DNA of 53,838 bases, taken from a virus. The translations under genes and the position numbers were made by a program. This document shows, one piece after another, positions 22,186 to 31,388 of this stretch. The notes under the pieces are model-generated. The model had not been told where the DNA came from. It made no database searches and worked only from the letters and a program-made list of their open reading frames with translations. How positions within the stretch are numbered: the first letter of the stretch is position 1; each line of letters opens with the position of its first letter. The stretch is taken from positions 1 to 53,838 of the IMG/VR virus record IMGVR_UViG_3300025425_000025. One strand, written 5' to 3'.

Positions 22186-22603
22186 GTTTAAAGTAGGCGA
22201 TAGGGTTGTACGTAGTGTTTCTGATCATCATACAAGTGTATTTGATGTTGGAGATACGGGGACTGTAATAGGCGCTATTGATCCTGCTACGTATTATGTT
22301 AGGGCAGATAAGACGGGTAATGTTCATTACTGTACGGAAAAGTATCTAGAGAAAGTCTACAGTAAGCCTACAAAGTATAATATGTTAGTTCCTCCTAATC
22401 CTAGGCCAACTCTTACTCTTAGAACTACTTCCGTTGAGATTAATGGGCATACAATTAATGTAGAGACTTTCGGTTCCGTTAATTCAGAAGAAGTTCTTAT
22501 TGATGTTGATCCTAAAATTTCTAGATGGAGTGAAAAGTCTCTAAGAGAAACAGCAGAACTATTCATTGAAATTGCAGATGCACTAAAGGAAGTAAATGGT
22601 TAA
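22178..22603 (+). CDS. KOW/SH3-like N-terminal domain protein, 141 aa
   Basis: Start 22178 overlaps the previous stop. MHKFKVGDRVVRSVSDHH, FDVGDTGTVIGAIDPATY is a typical small SH3/KOW barrel opening. The second half (TLRTTSVEINGHTINVETFG) and a helical tail follow. Function unknown. Confidence 0.65.
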   Translation: MHKFKVGDRVVRSVSDHHTSVFDVGDTGTVIGAIDPATYYVRADKTGNVHYCTEKYLEKVYSKPTKYNMLVPPNPRPTLTLRTTSVEINGHTINVETFGSVNSEEVLIDVDPKISRWSEKSLRETAELFIEIADALKEVNG

Positions 22604-22739
22604 ATCATTAGCAGTACTTGGTCTAGTGGTACTATTACCAGTATTTGGATTAGGTATCTACTGGCTAACTATGGTTCCCAGTGGTGCAGTTCCATTCTTG
22701 AATGTTGATCCTAATGCTACTGGTGCAACTAGAGACTAA
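22596..22739 (+). CDS. Single-span membrane protein, 47 aa
   Basis: MVKSLAVLGLVVLLPVFGLG, IYWLTMV: one membrane span or uncleaved signal anchor, then a short polar tail (GAVPFLNVDPNATGATRD). Starts inside the previous gene's end and its stop overlaps an ATG. Function unknown. Confidence 0.6.
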   Translation: MVKSLAVLGLVVLLPVFGLGIYWLTMVPSGAVPFLNVDPNATGATRD

Positions 22740-22812
22740 TGTCTGACAGGGTGTATGTAACCATAATCTTCCACTGTCTTATTGTGGATAGTGTTAGCAC
22801 CACAAGTCTAAA
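22733..22812 (+). other. Imperfect long hairpin before a ribosome-binding site
   Basis: Paired arms in order: AGACT/AGTCT, GGTG/CACC, TAAC/GTTA and CACT/AGTG, with bulges, covering about 80 bases. AAAGGAAC and the ATG at 22823 follow at once. Similar placement to the hairpins at 1517 and 1993. Confidence 0.4.
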
Positions 22813-22822
22813 GGAACAGAGT

Positions 22823-23080
22823 ATGAAATTTTCTAGTAGGCTTAATGAGGATTATCCTGATAAGAAATCTATTGATAATCTGACTATTAATACAATGAAA
22901 GATATGTCTCTTTATGCTCCTATGGGATATTTCCAGAAAGGGTCAAATCTAGTTATGTATTTTTTCAGTCTTCTTGATCCTTCAATGTCGAATGAAGACT
23001 GGAAGATTTTTGAAACTGAATATGACAAACGTGTAACCGAAGAAAAGGAAAAAGTAAATGGCAAGACTAAACTTAACTAG
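22823..23080 (+). CDS. Hypothetical protein, 85 aa
   Basis: Start placed at 22823 (MKFSSRLNEDYPDKKSIDNL) behind AAAGGAACAGAGT. The frame also opens at 22739, but that would translate the hairpin. Soluble, mixed charge. No family recognised. Confidence 0.6.
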   Translation: MKFSSRLNEDYPDKKSIDNLTINTMKDMSLYAPMGYFQKGSNLVMYFFSLLDPSMSNEDWKIFETEYDKRVTEEKEKVNGKTKLN

Positions 23081-23279
23081 GAAAACTATTTCTAGTCTTC
23101 TAAAGGACTTTGGTACTAAGGTTCATGATCTGGGACTAGTTGTTGAAGAAGAACAGATCCGTATTGATTTTATTGATAAGACTAAAGAGCATACTAAAGA
23201 GCTATCTCTAGCTCGTAAGGTTGCTAAGAATACTAGTGCCATAATTGGCGAGGATGATAGTGGGGTTTCAAATGGTTAA
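23058..23279 (+). CDS. Hypothetical helical protein, 73 aa
   Basis: Overlaps the previous gene by 23 bases. MARLNLTRKTISSLLKDFGT ... KEHTKELSLARKVAKN; basic, helical. Function unknown. Confidence 0.6.
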   Translation: MARLNLTRKTISSLLKDFGTKVHDLGLVVEEEQIRIDFIDKTKEHTKELSLARKVAKNTSAIIGEDDSGVSNG

Positions 23280-23544
23280 TTCAAAGATTACAGAAACGAT
23301 TACGCCAGTAGATAATACTATTACGTATCCTACATTGCGTGAGTATAATAGTATTTTTAATCTTAGCCCCGATAAACGTCTGATTGTACTGTTTACTACT
23401 GAGACTTATGGTACTGTAGTTTTCAATAGCCGGCCAACTATGCAACATCTTAAAGTTGGTAGGCAGTATATACTTAGTGACGCTACAACTGAATACAGAG
23501 AGTTTAAAGGTACTGTTATTCTTAGTAATGAGGAATTTGACTAA
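23272..23544 (+). CDS. Hypothetical beta-rich protein, 90 aa
   Basis: ATG 23272 overlaps the previous stop. LIVLFTTETYGTVVFNSRPT and TEYREFKGTVILSNEEFD suggest a small beta barrel. Stop overlaps the next start. Confidence 0.6.
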   Translation: MVNSKITETITPVDNTITYPTLREYNSIFNLSPDKRLIVLFTTETYGTVVFNSRPTMQHLKVGRQYILSDATTEYREFKGTVILSNEEFD

Positions 23545-24062
23545 TGGCTAGAACATTCTTTGCATCTGATCATCACCTAAATCATACTAAGATCATTACC
23601 TTTACTGATGCGTATGGAAATAGAATTAGGGGGTTCAATACCATTGAAGGCCATAATAATTATGTAATCAGCAATCATAATGATGTTGTCACTGATGAAG
23701 ACACCGTGTATTTCCTAGGTGATCTTGTGTGGAAGACTAATAAGGAAAGTCTAGCACTTGTAAGTCAGCTTAAAGGTAAGAAGCGTATTTGTGTTGGTAA
23801 TCATGATAACGCTGATTGGCTATTCCGTACCCAACTGTTTGAGCGGGTATATCTATGGAAGTATTTCCCTGATCATAGCCTGATTGCTAGCCATGTACCC
23901 CTGACTGATGCTGATCTTAAGCGGACAGGTCATAACGTTCATGGTCATACACATCAGAAAAGTGCTGTTGAGCTAGGGTATGGTACTGATTTTCATAAGT
24001 ATACAAATGTGTCAATGGAGGCTATTGATTATAGACCTATTGCTCTAGAGGATATTTATTAA
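23544..24062 (+). CDS. Calcineurin-like metallophosphoesterase, 172 aa
   Basis: Motifs FASDHHLNH, FLGDLVW, CVGNHDN, ASHVPL and VHGHTHQ make the full set of a YfcE/MPE-type phosphoesterase. Similar phage enzymes are annotated as ligase-associated or nucleotide phosphoesterases. Unlike the enzyme at 8922, its GD motif is intact. Substrate unknown. Confidence 0.88.
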   Translation: MARTFFASDHHLNHTKIITFTDAYGNRIRGFNTIEGHNNYVISNHNDVVTDEDTVYFLGDLVWKTNKESLALVSQLKGKKRICVGNHDNADWLFRTQLFERVYLWKYFPDHSLIASHVPLTDADLKRTGHNVHGHTHQKSAVELGYGTDFHKYTNVSMEAIDYRPIALEDIY

Positions 24063-24437
24063 ATGGTAGATAAGAAAACAATTGAGAAGAATATTAAAAA
24101 CTGGATCAAGGCACTAGAGAGTGGTGAATATACCCAAGGAAAAAGGGCATTGAAGGATCTTTTTGGTTCATACTGTTGTCTTGGATTAGCATGTGAGCAT
24201 GTTCTAGGACTAGAGCCGAAGCTGTACAATAGCTTCTTCTTTGAGGAAGAACAGGGCGGAGTTCTAACTCGTTCTCAAGCTGATCAACTAGGATTAAATC
24301 ACAGTGAGGGTGTCTATGGTGAGTCTTCACTAGTTTCAGATAATGATGACTATAATAGATCATTTAAAGACATAGCTACAATTATTCGTAGTCAGCCTGA
24401 TGGATTGTTTAAAGAACACTATAACCTAGATGACTAA
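24063..24437 (+). CDS. Conserved hypothetical 'YCCLGLAC' protein, 124 aa
   Basis: NWIKALESGEYTQGKRALK, then SYCCLGLACEHVLGL, and later LTRSQADQLGLN and FKDIATIIRSQPDGLF. The W--AL-SG-Y-Q...YCCLGVLC signature is shared by many phage and bacterial proteins of unknown function. Last gene of the + strand operon; its end overlaps the end of the converging - strand gene. Confidence 0.75.
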   Translation: MVDKKTIEKNIKNWIKALESGEYTQGKRALKDLFGSYCCLGLACEHVLGLEPKLYNSFFFEEEQGGVLTRSQADQLGLNHSEGVYGESSLVSDNDDYNRSFKDIATIIRSQPDGLFKEHYNLDD

Positions 24438-24895
24438 GTAATAGTAAATGTATTAGAGGTGTTCTTTACCTCTTTAGCAACTACATTTACGTTTAACGTC
24501 CATGTAGTAACTGCCCTATATTTACCCGGCTCTGATGGAATGCAATTGGTTGGATACGTCCACCAGTCAAGCGTCACAGGGTCGGGTAAATCATTATCAG
24601 TGTCATAGTTATTGTGTCCATAGGCTGAACATACTCCTGTAAATCTACCCTTACTTTGTTCTTGTTCAATATTAACTACCTATATACCTACATATGTATA
24701 GTTCTATCAACTTCCATTACTGGTAATTTCACCTAAAGCTGTGTCATGTATGTATACTGATTCAACTTCATACCATAAGGATACAGGAATAAGATGCTGA
24801 CTATAAGATAGTAAAATAGTAGCTACCCATAGACCGAGTAATACTATTTCCCATCTTATGTTGATCTTATTTCTTATCGTTTTTAGTCCCGCCAT
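24434..24895 (-). pseudogene. Broken membrane-anchored protein of the lysis region
   Basis: The first frame (24895-24707) reads MAGLKTIRNKINIRWEIVL, a membrane span, then SLWYEVESVYIHDTALGEIT and stops. The +1 frame there continues the expected text PVMEVDRTIHM. The first frame then resumes VVNIEQEQSKGRFTGVCSAY, LPDPVTLDWWTYPTNCIP, down to the stop at 24434. So two frameshifts and one TAG (where TGG would suit) disrupt one gene of about 150 codons. Intact phage relatives, as I recall, run through this motif order. Either a pseudogene or sequence errors. Confidence 0.7.
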
Positions 24896-25193
24896 TTTTC
24901 CATACCTTAAACCATTCTAATGCCTCTTTTGGATTGTCTAATATTGATAACGCCCATCTAGCTATACTCTCACCAGTTAAAGCAACAATAGCTGTTACTC
25001 CTACTTTATGTATATCAGGGTCTAAATTTAAATACGCTACTACGCTATCTGTGAATACAACAGCAAAGAATATTGCTGAAGCAAAGGATACTATAGATTT
25101 AACAAATCCTACCCACGGCGTTAATATAATACGGATGACTCCGGCTCCTATTGTAGTTAGCCAGAAACTTAAGTCGTGGTTGAAGAGGTTCAT
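24867..25193 (-). CDS. Holin candidate, three membrane spans, 108 aa
   Basis: MNLFNHDLSFWLTTIGAGVI, then WVGFVKSIVSFASAIFFAVV, and VGVTAIVALTGESIARWAL give three hydrophobic spans. The tail is polar and Lys-rich (WKNGGTKNDKK). Location two genes from the lysozyme suits a pore-forming holin. No holin family signature is firmly recognised. Confidence 0.6.
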   Translation of the reverse strand: MNLFNHDLSFWLTTIGAGVIRIILTPWVGFVKSIVSFASAIFFAVVFTDSVVAYLNLDPDIHKVGVTAIVALTGESIARWALSILDNPKEALEWFKVWKNGGTKNDKK

Positions 25194-25552
25194 ACATTAT
25201 CCCATTCGCCAGTTGTTTGATTGAATTTTTGCCATCTTCCATTAACTAAACGTCTTCCATTGAAGACGCGATAAGGGAAAGGAATAGGATACTTTGTTTC
25301 ATTGTATTTAACTATTTTTTCTTGCTTTAGTTGTTCTCTAGGCCATATAACAGCAATTAAAGTAACTATGATACCGACTATACCAGCTACACCCGGCCAT
25401 CCTGCAATCTTATGAATGAGTACTAGGATATCTTTGAGTCTCCATAATAATCCAATTATGAAAGTAACTGCAAAGAATCCTAGCAACCACCATGCCCAAG
25501 CCGGGATCATGTTTGTTATAGAGCCTATAGGGTCAAATAGTATGTCTAGCAT
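25190..25552 (-). CDS. Two-span membrane protein of the lysis cassette, 120 aa
   Basis: Two spans: WAWWLLGFFAVTFIIGLLW and GWPGVAGIVGIIVTLIAVIW, then a polar C-terminal domain ending NGRWQKFNQTTGEWDNV. It could be a holin/antiholin partner or a spanin-like protein. ATGA-type overlap with the gene downstream and adjacent to lysozyme. Confidence 0.6.
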   Translation of the reverse strand: MLDILFDPIGSITNMIPAWAWWLLGFFAVTFIIGLLWRLKDILVLIHKIAGWPGVAGIVGIIVTLIAVIWPREQLKQEKIVKYNETKYPIPFPYRVFNGRRLVNGRWQKFNQTTGEWDNV

Positions 25553-26221
25553 TTACTTAGCTTTTCTACTATCAAAGAATAAGTATAGTCCTACTCCAAA
25601 TGCTACTACCATAATAAAGGCAAACACCCAAGGGACAGGCCCCATACCATTGCTGAATGCAGCGGCTACTGTTGAGGCAATACCAGCACCCCAACTGACT
25701 GATTCTTTGGTCACTAGGGCAGGCACAGTAGGCCCTACAGCGACGTTTGAAGATGAAACGAACTCACCCTTAGCCCACAGACCCGCCTCCGCAGCACGGC
25801 GATTTACAAGGCCCTTCATTGGCTTTCCATCATTATTAATCCATTTAGCTAACTCTGATGGTACTCGTGCATAATTACCTTTATTCAATTCTCTAACAAG
25901 TGTTGATTTTGAAAAGGCACCTACACCAATATTATGTACGAAAGAGCTTAATGCACCGTACTGATTATCTGATAGTTCTACTGTAACATATTTATCAACT
26001 GCCTCAGTAGCTTCTTTAAGATCGTGTACTAGAAGTTCTTCTGCTTTAGCTTCACTAATAGTAAGACCTTTATACACCTTAAAGAAGTCATCTGAAGTAT
26101 GGCCATATCCAATAGTCCAAGGATGTCCATTACTAGAGCCGGGATCAGGATAGGCTGTTAGCTCTATCCCTTCCCATTGTTTGATTAGTGCAATTGATTC
26201 TTTATTTAAATTTCGTGTCAT
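25553..26221 (-). CDS. GH24 lysozyme (endolysin) with C-terminal membrane anchor, 222 aa
   Basis: T4-type muramidase cutting peptidoglycan glycan chains. Catalytic residues: E17 (KQWEG) and D26 (YPDPGS), with the same nine-residue spacing as E11/D20 of T4 lysozyme, and T36 of TIGYGHT. Then FVHNIGVGAFSKSTLVRELN and KWINNDGKPMKGLVNRRAAE complete the fold (about 150 residues). The extra C-terminus has a Gly/Ala linker and a membrane span (PWVFAFIMVVAFGVGLYLFF). That makes it membrane-tethered, unusual for GH24 endolysins, which normally carry an N-terminal signal if any. Confidence 0.9.
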   Translation of the reverse strand: MTRNLNKESIALIKQWEGIELTAYPDPGSSNGHPWTIGYGHTSDDFFKVYKGLTISEAKAEELLVHDLKEATEAVDKYVTVELSDNQYGALSSFVHNIGVGAFSKSTLVRELNKGNYARVPSELAKWINNDGKPMKGLVNRRAAEAGLWAKGEFVSSSNVAVGPTVPALVTKESVSWGAGIASTVAAAFSNGMGPVPWVFAFIMVVAFGVGLYLFFDSRKAK

Positions 26222-26224
26222 TTA

Positions 26225-29200
26225 TTATTCCTTTGTTGTTTGATTTGGATCAGAGTACAGACCTTGTTTCCTAATAAACCCATCTTCATCGAAGTAGAAT
26301 TCATTTTCATCCATGTATGAGTCTAGATCAAATGCTTCATCAGTTTGTTGATCAGTTGTACGTTGTTCTAGAGCAAAGGCTTTACCCATTCTATCAGTAG
26401 CAATTCTAGTAGTTCCGCTAGTTATGTTATCCACATAAATTCTGATCTTGTCAGGGATACGGAGCCCTGTAGGGTCTTTAGCAAAGTACTTCAATGCATC
26501 TATTGCCGTTTCAGGATTAGTAGATAGGGTTCCCATAATTTCCCTAGCAGCAGCAAGTCTAGATTCTTCAATACCTTGTGTTAAAAGCGCACCAGCACTC
26601 TTAAGTCTAGTACCTGTTCTATTAAGAGGTCCGACTGTGAAGTTAACTAATGCGTTGATACCCTGTCTAATAGTAGTATCCATAGCAGTGTTTGATCCGA
26701 ATGGATTAGGTCTAGAACCTCTAATATTTAGTGACAGATTACCTAGTTCCATAAGCTGATAGATAGCTGTTTGAACATCAGGATTATCAGGGAATACTTG
26801 TTTAATCAGTTCAACATCACCACTAGAATTACCTTCTACCGCTCTTTTAAGCGCACCCTTTGATGCATCCTTAATAGAGTTACCTTCAGCATCCATAGCA
26901 ATTGAAGTACCGGCAAAGTAACGGTCTTGTAAGAATCGTAGGAATTCAGATTGGACTCCCTCTTTAGCAAGAATATCACCGCTAGCATCCATCTTTTCCA
27001 TTAGCTGTTTAACAATATCTGGACCATCTTTATGTCCAAACAGTTCTTTAAATCCTCCACCAGTTTCTAACTTAGTAGCAATATCACCATTACCAGTTAG
27101 ATTAGCAATGAAGAATCTGGCAGAACTTCTACGAGTTTCTTCAATTACATCGGTATATGCTTGTTGTGCTGATTTAAGGGCAGTATCCATATCATCCATA
27201 TTAGCATCAGCCATTCGTAGATTTGAAATAGCATCACGAATTTTTACAGAAGTAGCAGGATCAGTAGCGTCTAATGTTTTAAGTTGCGGCTCAATAGCAC
27301 CCCATAGAACTTCGGCATTCATAGGCTTACCACTCTCAGCAGACTTAACAGCAACATTAAGACCTTCAGCTAGAAGAGCCTTAGTAACTTGCTCATTGCC
27401 GTTAGCTACTTCAGAACTAAATGCCTCAACGAACTTTTGTACATATCCCGGTCCATTAGGGGCTCTAGCAGCCGCAAAAGCATCCTCACCAGCCTTATAG
27501 ACGTTCTCTACACCCTGTAGGCCATTTCCATAGTCTTTAGGAGTACGGGCAATGGTGTCATAATCAGCTAGAGGCTTAATACCGTGCCATGTTTCTGAGA
27601 ACTTCTTATACGAATCAAACGCGCCTTTAATAGTAGGATCACCAGACTTATTAACAAGAAGATCAAGTTCATCTCTAAGGACTACAAGCTGTTCAACAAC
27701 GCTCATATCACCTGCGTCTTTAGCAGCGGATATTCTCTTTGATAGCTTAGGTCTTATGTCTTTAATAATAGTAGACACATCTGTACGACCATTAGCTTCT
27801 AGTAGTTTAGCTAATTCATCAATATCATCTACAGGCGTCATTCCACCAGCACTAGTAGGAATGTTAAAGTCTTGAAGTGCATTAGTTTCTTTTGAAGCCT
27901 TAGAAATAACTTCTGCTAATTCAGTAGGATCAACGTCTTGTGGAGGAATTTGATTGAAGGCTTCATCTACACGAGTTTTAGCTTTTGTCCATGCATTGAA
28001 TAGTTCCTCACCAGTTAGATTAGCTAGTAGTGGATTTGAACTAAACGAACCCTTAAGCTTAGCCTTCTTAAATATACCCATAAGATAATTTTGATCATAT
28101 TTAGACGCACGTTCGCCAACAGCCCTATCAACATTAGATTTAGCTGCTTGGACACCTTCATTAGCATCATTTATTCTAGTAGTGAAAGGCTCAGCTATAC
28201 TTTGTCCAGCAGCATTACCTTCAGCGGGAGAAGCAATTCTATTAGCAGCAGTTTCTAATTCATTACCCATAGCACTAGCTAAGGCAGAATCGCTTTTTGA
28301 TACAGAAGTAGTATCAGCAAGTCCCTTTTTAATTGCAGCAATTTGTTGTACAAAGTCTTGTGCTTTAGTCTCTACGAATTCATTAAACTTCTTGGCACCC
28401 ATAGAACCTTCTAGGTAGTTATAGGATTGACGTACATAGTCCTTAGCACCCATAACCATAGATGTAGTAGTATCAATAGGAATCTTACGGCCAGACAGTT
28501 CTGCATCGAAGAATGAGTACTTCTTAATAACATCAGCTAGAATAGCCCCACGTCTCTGTACTTCTTCCTTAGGAAGATCAGGAGTTATGTCTTCGTCAAT
28601 AGCTTGAAGCCAACGCGTAACTTGGTCATCTGGTTCTTTACCTCTATTGGTTATTGATCCAGTAAGTCTTTTTGCTAGGCCAACTACACCGACAGCTTTT
28701 AGTACAGTAACAATACCTTTAACACCACCCATAAAGGCAGCATTATCGGCCATGTTACCAACAAAGTTATCATCTGTTTCAGGAACAATACCTAGGCCTT
28801 CTGACAACGGTTGTACATCTGATGGTGTAGTAGCTGAAGTACCAATAATTTCACCGAATGCACCACCTAGAGATTTAACAAATAGTTCAAACTTCTTGTT
28901 TGCATTTACAGGATCAGCTTTCTTAAACCCAGCCATTGTTTGTAGAAGCGGACCAGCAAACTTAGCACCTTGAGCGCCTAATAGTCCACCAAGTCTAACA
29001 CCTACAGCAGTACCAGTAGCACCACCAATAATCATTGATGTGATTTCTTGTACAGCTTTTTCTGCCGGATTATTAGCAGGCATAGTCGGGAATGACTCAC
29101 GAATATATTTCTCGTCATTAGGATCAAGGCCAACAGTTTCAGCTAGGTATTCAGCAAGTTCTAATGGAGCCTTAATAGACTCTAGAACACCGCCACCTAC

Positions 29201-29539
29201 CATTCTTTGAATTGATCCCTCACCAGTTATACCTTCAATTCCCCTCATCACAGGACCAGCTACAGGTATATTATACGCTCCACTAGCTTCCATAGGAAGT
29301 GGAGTTAAATAAGAGCGAGGTTCACCCTGATCATTAATACCCTTTTGAGTAGGCACACCTAAGAAGTCACCAGAAGTTGCCCCCTGTTGTTCCTCCATAG
29401 TTTGTGGATTAGTAACAATAGGATCAGCCTGTCTAGGGATATTTTGTGTATCCGTTACTCTAGGTTGTTCCCAAGGGGCTAATTCAAGATCATCTTCTTC
29501 TTGTTCCCAAGGTACTAGTTCTAGTTCTTCATTTGCCAT
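26225..29539 (-). CDS. Large internal virion protein, 1104 aa
   Basis: Starts with acidic repeats (MANEELELVPWEQEEDDLEL then APWEQ), followed by a Gly-rich hydrophobic zone about residues 155-220 (SMIIGGATGTAVGVRLGGLL) and long helices. Size, helix content and position next to lysis and tail genes match ejection or internal-core proteins of podoviruses (T7 gp15/gp16-like function). The repeated -PWEQ- start is also seen in other phage structural proteins. It probably enters the host with the DNA. Confidence 0.7.
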   Translation of the reverse strand: MANEELELVPWEQEEDDLELAPWEQPRVTDTQNIPRQADPIVTNPQTMEEQQGATSGDFLGVPTQKGINDQGEPRSYLTPLPMEASGAYNIPVAGPVMRGIEGITGEGSIQRMVGGGVLESIKAPLELAEYLAETVGLDPNDEKYIRESFPTMPANNPAEKAVQEITSMIIGGATGTAVGVRLGGLLGAQGAKFAGPLLQTMAGFKKADPVNANKKFELFVKSLGGAFGEIIGTSATTPSDVQPLSEGLGIVPETDDNFVGNMADNAAFMGGVKGIVTVLKAVGVVGLAKRLTGSITNRGKEPDDQVTRWLQAIDEDITPDLPKEEVQRRGAILADVIKKYSFFDAELSGRKIPIDTTTSMVMGAKDYVRQSYNYLEGSMGAKKFNEFVETKAQDFVQQIAAIKKGLADTTSVSKSDSALASAMGNELETAANRIASPAEGNAAGQSIAEPFTTRINDANEGVQAAKSNVDRAVGERASKYDQNYLMGIFKKAKLKGSFSSNPLLANLTGEELFNAWTKAKTRVDEAFNQIPPQDVDPTELAEVISKASKETNALQDFNIPTSAGGMTPVDDIDELAKLLEANGRTDVSTIIKDIRPKLSKRISAAKDAGDMSVVEQLVVLRDELDLLVNKSGDPTIKGAFDSYKKFSETWHGIKPLADYDTIARTPKDYGNGLQGVENVYKAGEDAFAAARAPNGPGYVQKFVEAFSSEVANGNEQVTKALLAEGLNVAVKSAESGKPMNAEVLWGAIEPQLKTLDATDPATSVKIRDAISNLRMADANMDDMDTALKSAQQAYTDVIEETRRSSARFFIANLTGNGDIATKLETGGGFKELFGHKDGPDIVKQLMEKMDASGDILAKEGVQSEFLRFLQDRYFAGTSIAMDAEGNSIKDASKGALKRAVEGNSSGDVELIKQVFPDNPDVQTAIYQLMELGNLSLNIRGSRPNPFGSNTAMDTTIRQGINALVNFTVGPLNRTGTRLKSAGALLTQGIEESRLAAAREIMGTLSTNPETAIDALKYFAKDPTGLRIPDKIRIYVDNITSGTTRIATDRMGKAFALEQRTTDQQTDEAFDLDSYMDENEFYFDEDGFIRKQGLYSDPNQTTKE

Positions 29540-31263
29540 TATTGTGTTGCCTTACGTAGTTCTTCCGCTCTGTCATTTACTTGATTGGGATCAGGTTGCC
29601 CTTCAGGTTCCCAGTTAGATGGATCATTAAAGTCTCCACCCTTAAATACTAGAACTTGACCAGAAGAGGTTTTGCGTCTTGTTCCTTTTTCTTGTCCAAC
29701 TGGACTAGTAGTTTCTACAGGAGTAGTTGCATCATTTGTATTTGGTTCTAGATTAGTCTTTCTGGCAGTACTTTTCTTGAAGTCTTCAGATAACCATGTA
29801 AGTACATCTTTATCCATCATAGTATCCACCTGCTTTAGGTCTTTCTCAATAGCGGCATATACTTCAGGATAGTCAGTTGAGATAACTTGCATTTCTGCTA
29901 GACTTAGTAGATCAGTTGTTCTACTATTGATACCACTAACCTGCCCTTGTATAAGTCTCTTAATATTGTTCTCAAACGCTATAGGGTCTTTGATTGCAAT
30001 TACTGAATTATAGATATTATCAAAGTCCTTGTTCGAGAAACCATTACCAGATTGTCCCATAGCTCTACCTACAGCGTATGCATATTGAATAGCAGCAGAG
30101 TGGAATTCTAGAACTTGTCTACCTTCTTCAGCAGTATATGATCCGTTTTCAATTTCACCATTAACGAAAGAATTAGCAGCTTGTAGCAGTGTATTCTCAG
30201 CGGGATCACCACCAGCATCTTCAATGATACCTCCGAACAGACCTATGATACCATTAGCTTCACGCTTGATTCCTTCAAAGCCAGCAATACCCATTCCAAC
30301 TAATGTAGTAACTCTACCATTAGACTGAGTTACCATATCTACTAGAGTTTTACCCTCGTTAGACATGCTTACGATATCGGCTCGTTCAGTTCCCATTTTA
30401 ACACGAAGGTCTAATGTTCCTTTAAGAACGTTTAATGCGCCTTCACTTGCAACTGGGTCTTTCATAGCTTCTTCCGCCATTAAGATATCAGGAAGAATAG
30501 CATTGAATCTTTCAGCTTTAGCTCTAACTCTAGGATCATCTGATTTAATACCTTGCGCCGCTTCTACTCTAGCAGCTTTTAGTTTAGAATCAGTAATACC
30601 ATCAGCTAGGCCAAACTCTTCTAGAGGGTTTAAACTAGTCTTCTGTAGAGACATTTCAATAGTTGGGGCTTCAGGTTGAGTAAATCCCTTATTAGTTTGT
30701 GCAAACTCTTCTTCAGTAACACCTAGGGATTCTTTAAGTCTACCAGCCGCCTTAGCTTCTGGTGATTTACCAGCATTAGGGAATATATTAGATGCAGCAT
30801 CAAGTAGACCATCTAGCACACCCGGTTCTTTTGCAGGAGTTTGATCGTTAGGTTGATTAACTGGATCAGGAAGTGGAGATGCAGAAGCTTCTAAACCAGA
30901 GTCAGCCATTTGGGTATCCATATTAGGGTCTTCAACGGCAGTAGGTTCCTCTACAGCATCAGGTACTGCGAACTTAGTAGTACTCATCATTTCATCTACA
31001 TCACTCATAGAGTATCCAGCACCAAGCCATTCAGCAGCCTTAATAGCAGCTTCTTTAGGGGCACCATATCTCTCTGCCATAAGTTCGCCAGCTTTGACGT
31101 TCTTATTCCAAGTAGATTCATCTTCCACATATTGAGACCGCTTATTAGTCCAATCGTCATATGCTACTTTGAACATATCTGATCGGGTTTCGTGGGCTCT
31201 TTGTTGGGTAGACTCAAATGACTTAGAAAAGCCCTTGCCAAACCCGCTCATAAATCCAGCCAT
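29539..31263 (-). CDS. Internal virion protein, 574 aa
   Basis: N-terminus MAGFMSGFGKGFSKSFESTQ is Gly/Phe-rich, as in many phage internal proteins. The middle has a low-complexity Pro/Asp/Glu stretch about residues 100-150, then mostly helix. It overlaps the 1104-residue gene by one base and is likely part of the same internal core. Ends with a charged linker. Confidence 0.65.
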   Translation of the reverse strand: MAGFMSGFGKGFSKSFESTQQRAHETRSDMFKVAYDDWTNKRSQYVEDESTWNKNVKAGELMAERYGAPKEAAIKAAEWLGAGYSMSDVDEMMSTTKFAVPDAVEEPTAVEDPNMDTQMADSGLEASASPLPDPVNQPNDQTPAKEPGVLDGLLDAASNIFPNAGKSPEAKAAGRLKESLGVTEEEFAQTNKGFTQPEAPTIEMSLQKTSLNPLEEFGLADGITDSKLKAARVEAAQGIKSDDPRVRAKAERFNAILPDILMAEEAMKDPVASEGALNVLKGTLDLRVKMGTERADIVSMSNEGKTLVDMVTQSNGRVTTLVGMGIAGFEGIKREANGIIGLFGGIIEDAGGDPAENTLLQAANSFVNGEIENGSYTAEEGRQVLEFHSAAIQYAYAVGRAMGQSGNGFSNKDFDNIYNSVIAIKDPIAFENNIKRLIQGQVSGINSRTTDLLSLAEMQVISTDYPEVYAAIEKDLKQVDTMMDKDVLTWLSEDFKKSTARKTNLEPNTNDATTPVETTSPVGQEKGTRRKTSSGQVLVFKGGDFNDPSNWEPEGQPDPNQVNDRAEELRKATQ

Positions 31264-31273
31264 TTAATTTCCT

Positions 31274-31378
31274 TTAGTCGTTATTCTTGTTGTCAAATAG
31301 GCCCTTAACAAATGACCAGATATCATCTTTAAAATGGTAGATTACTCCACCAACTATTACACCGATTACAAATTCCAT
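31274..31378 (-). CDS. Tiny single-span membrane protein, 34 aa
   Basis: MEFVIGVIVGGVIYHFKDDI then WSFVKGLFDNKNND, preceded by AAAGGAAGAATA. One short membrane span. Similar tiny proteins sit among virion genes of other podoviruses; role unknown. Confidence 0.6.
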   Translation of the reverse strand: MEFVIGVIVGGVIYHFKDDIWSFVKGLFDNKNND

Positions 31379-31388
31379 TATTCTTCCT

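Noticed and set aside
26448-28973. Several 80-130 codon open frames on the + strand opposite the 1104-residue virion gene
   Set aside because: They are antisense shadows of a real gene with biased codons and have no ribosome-binding sites.
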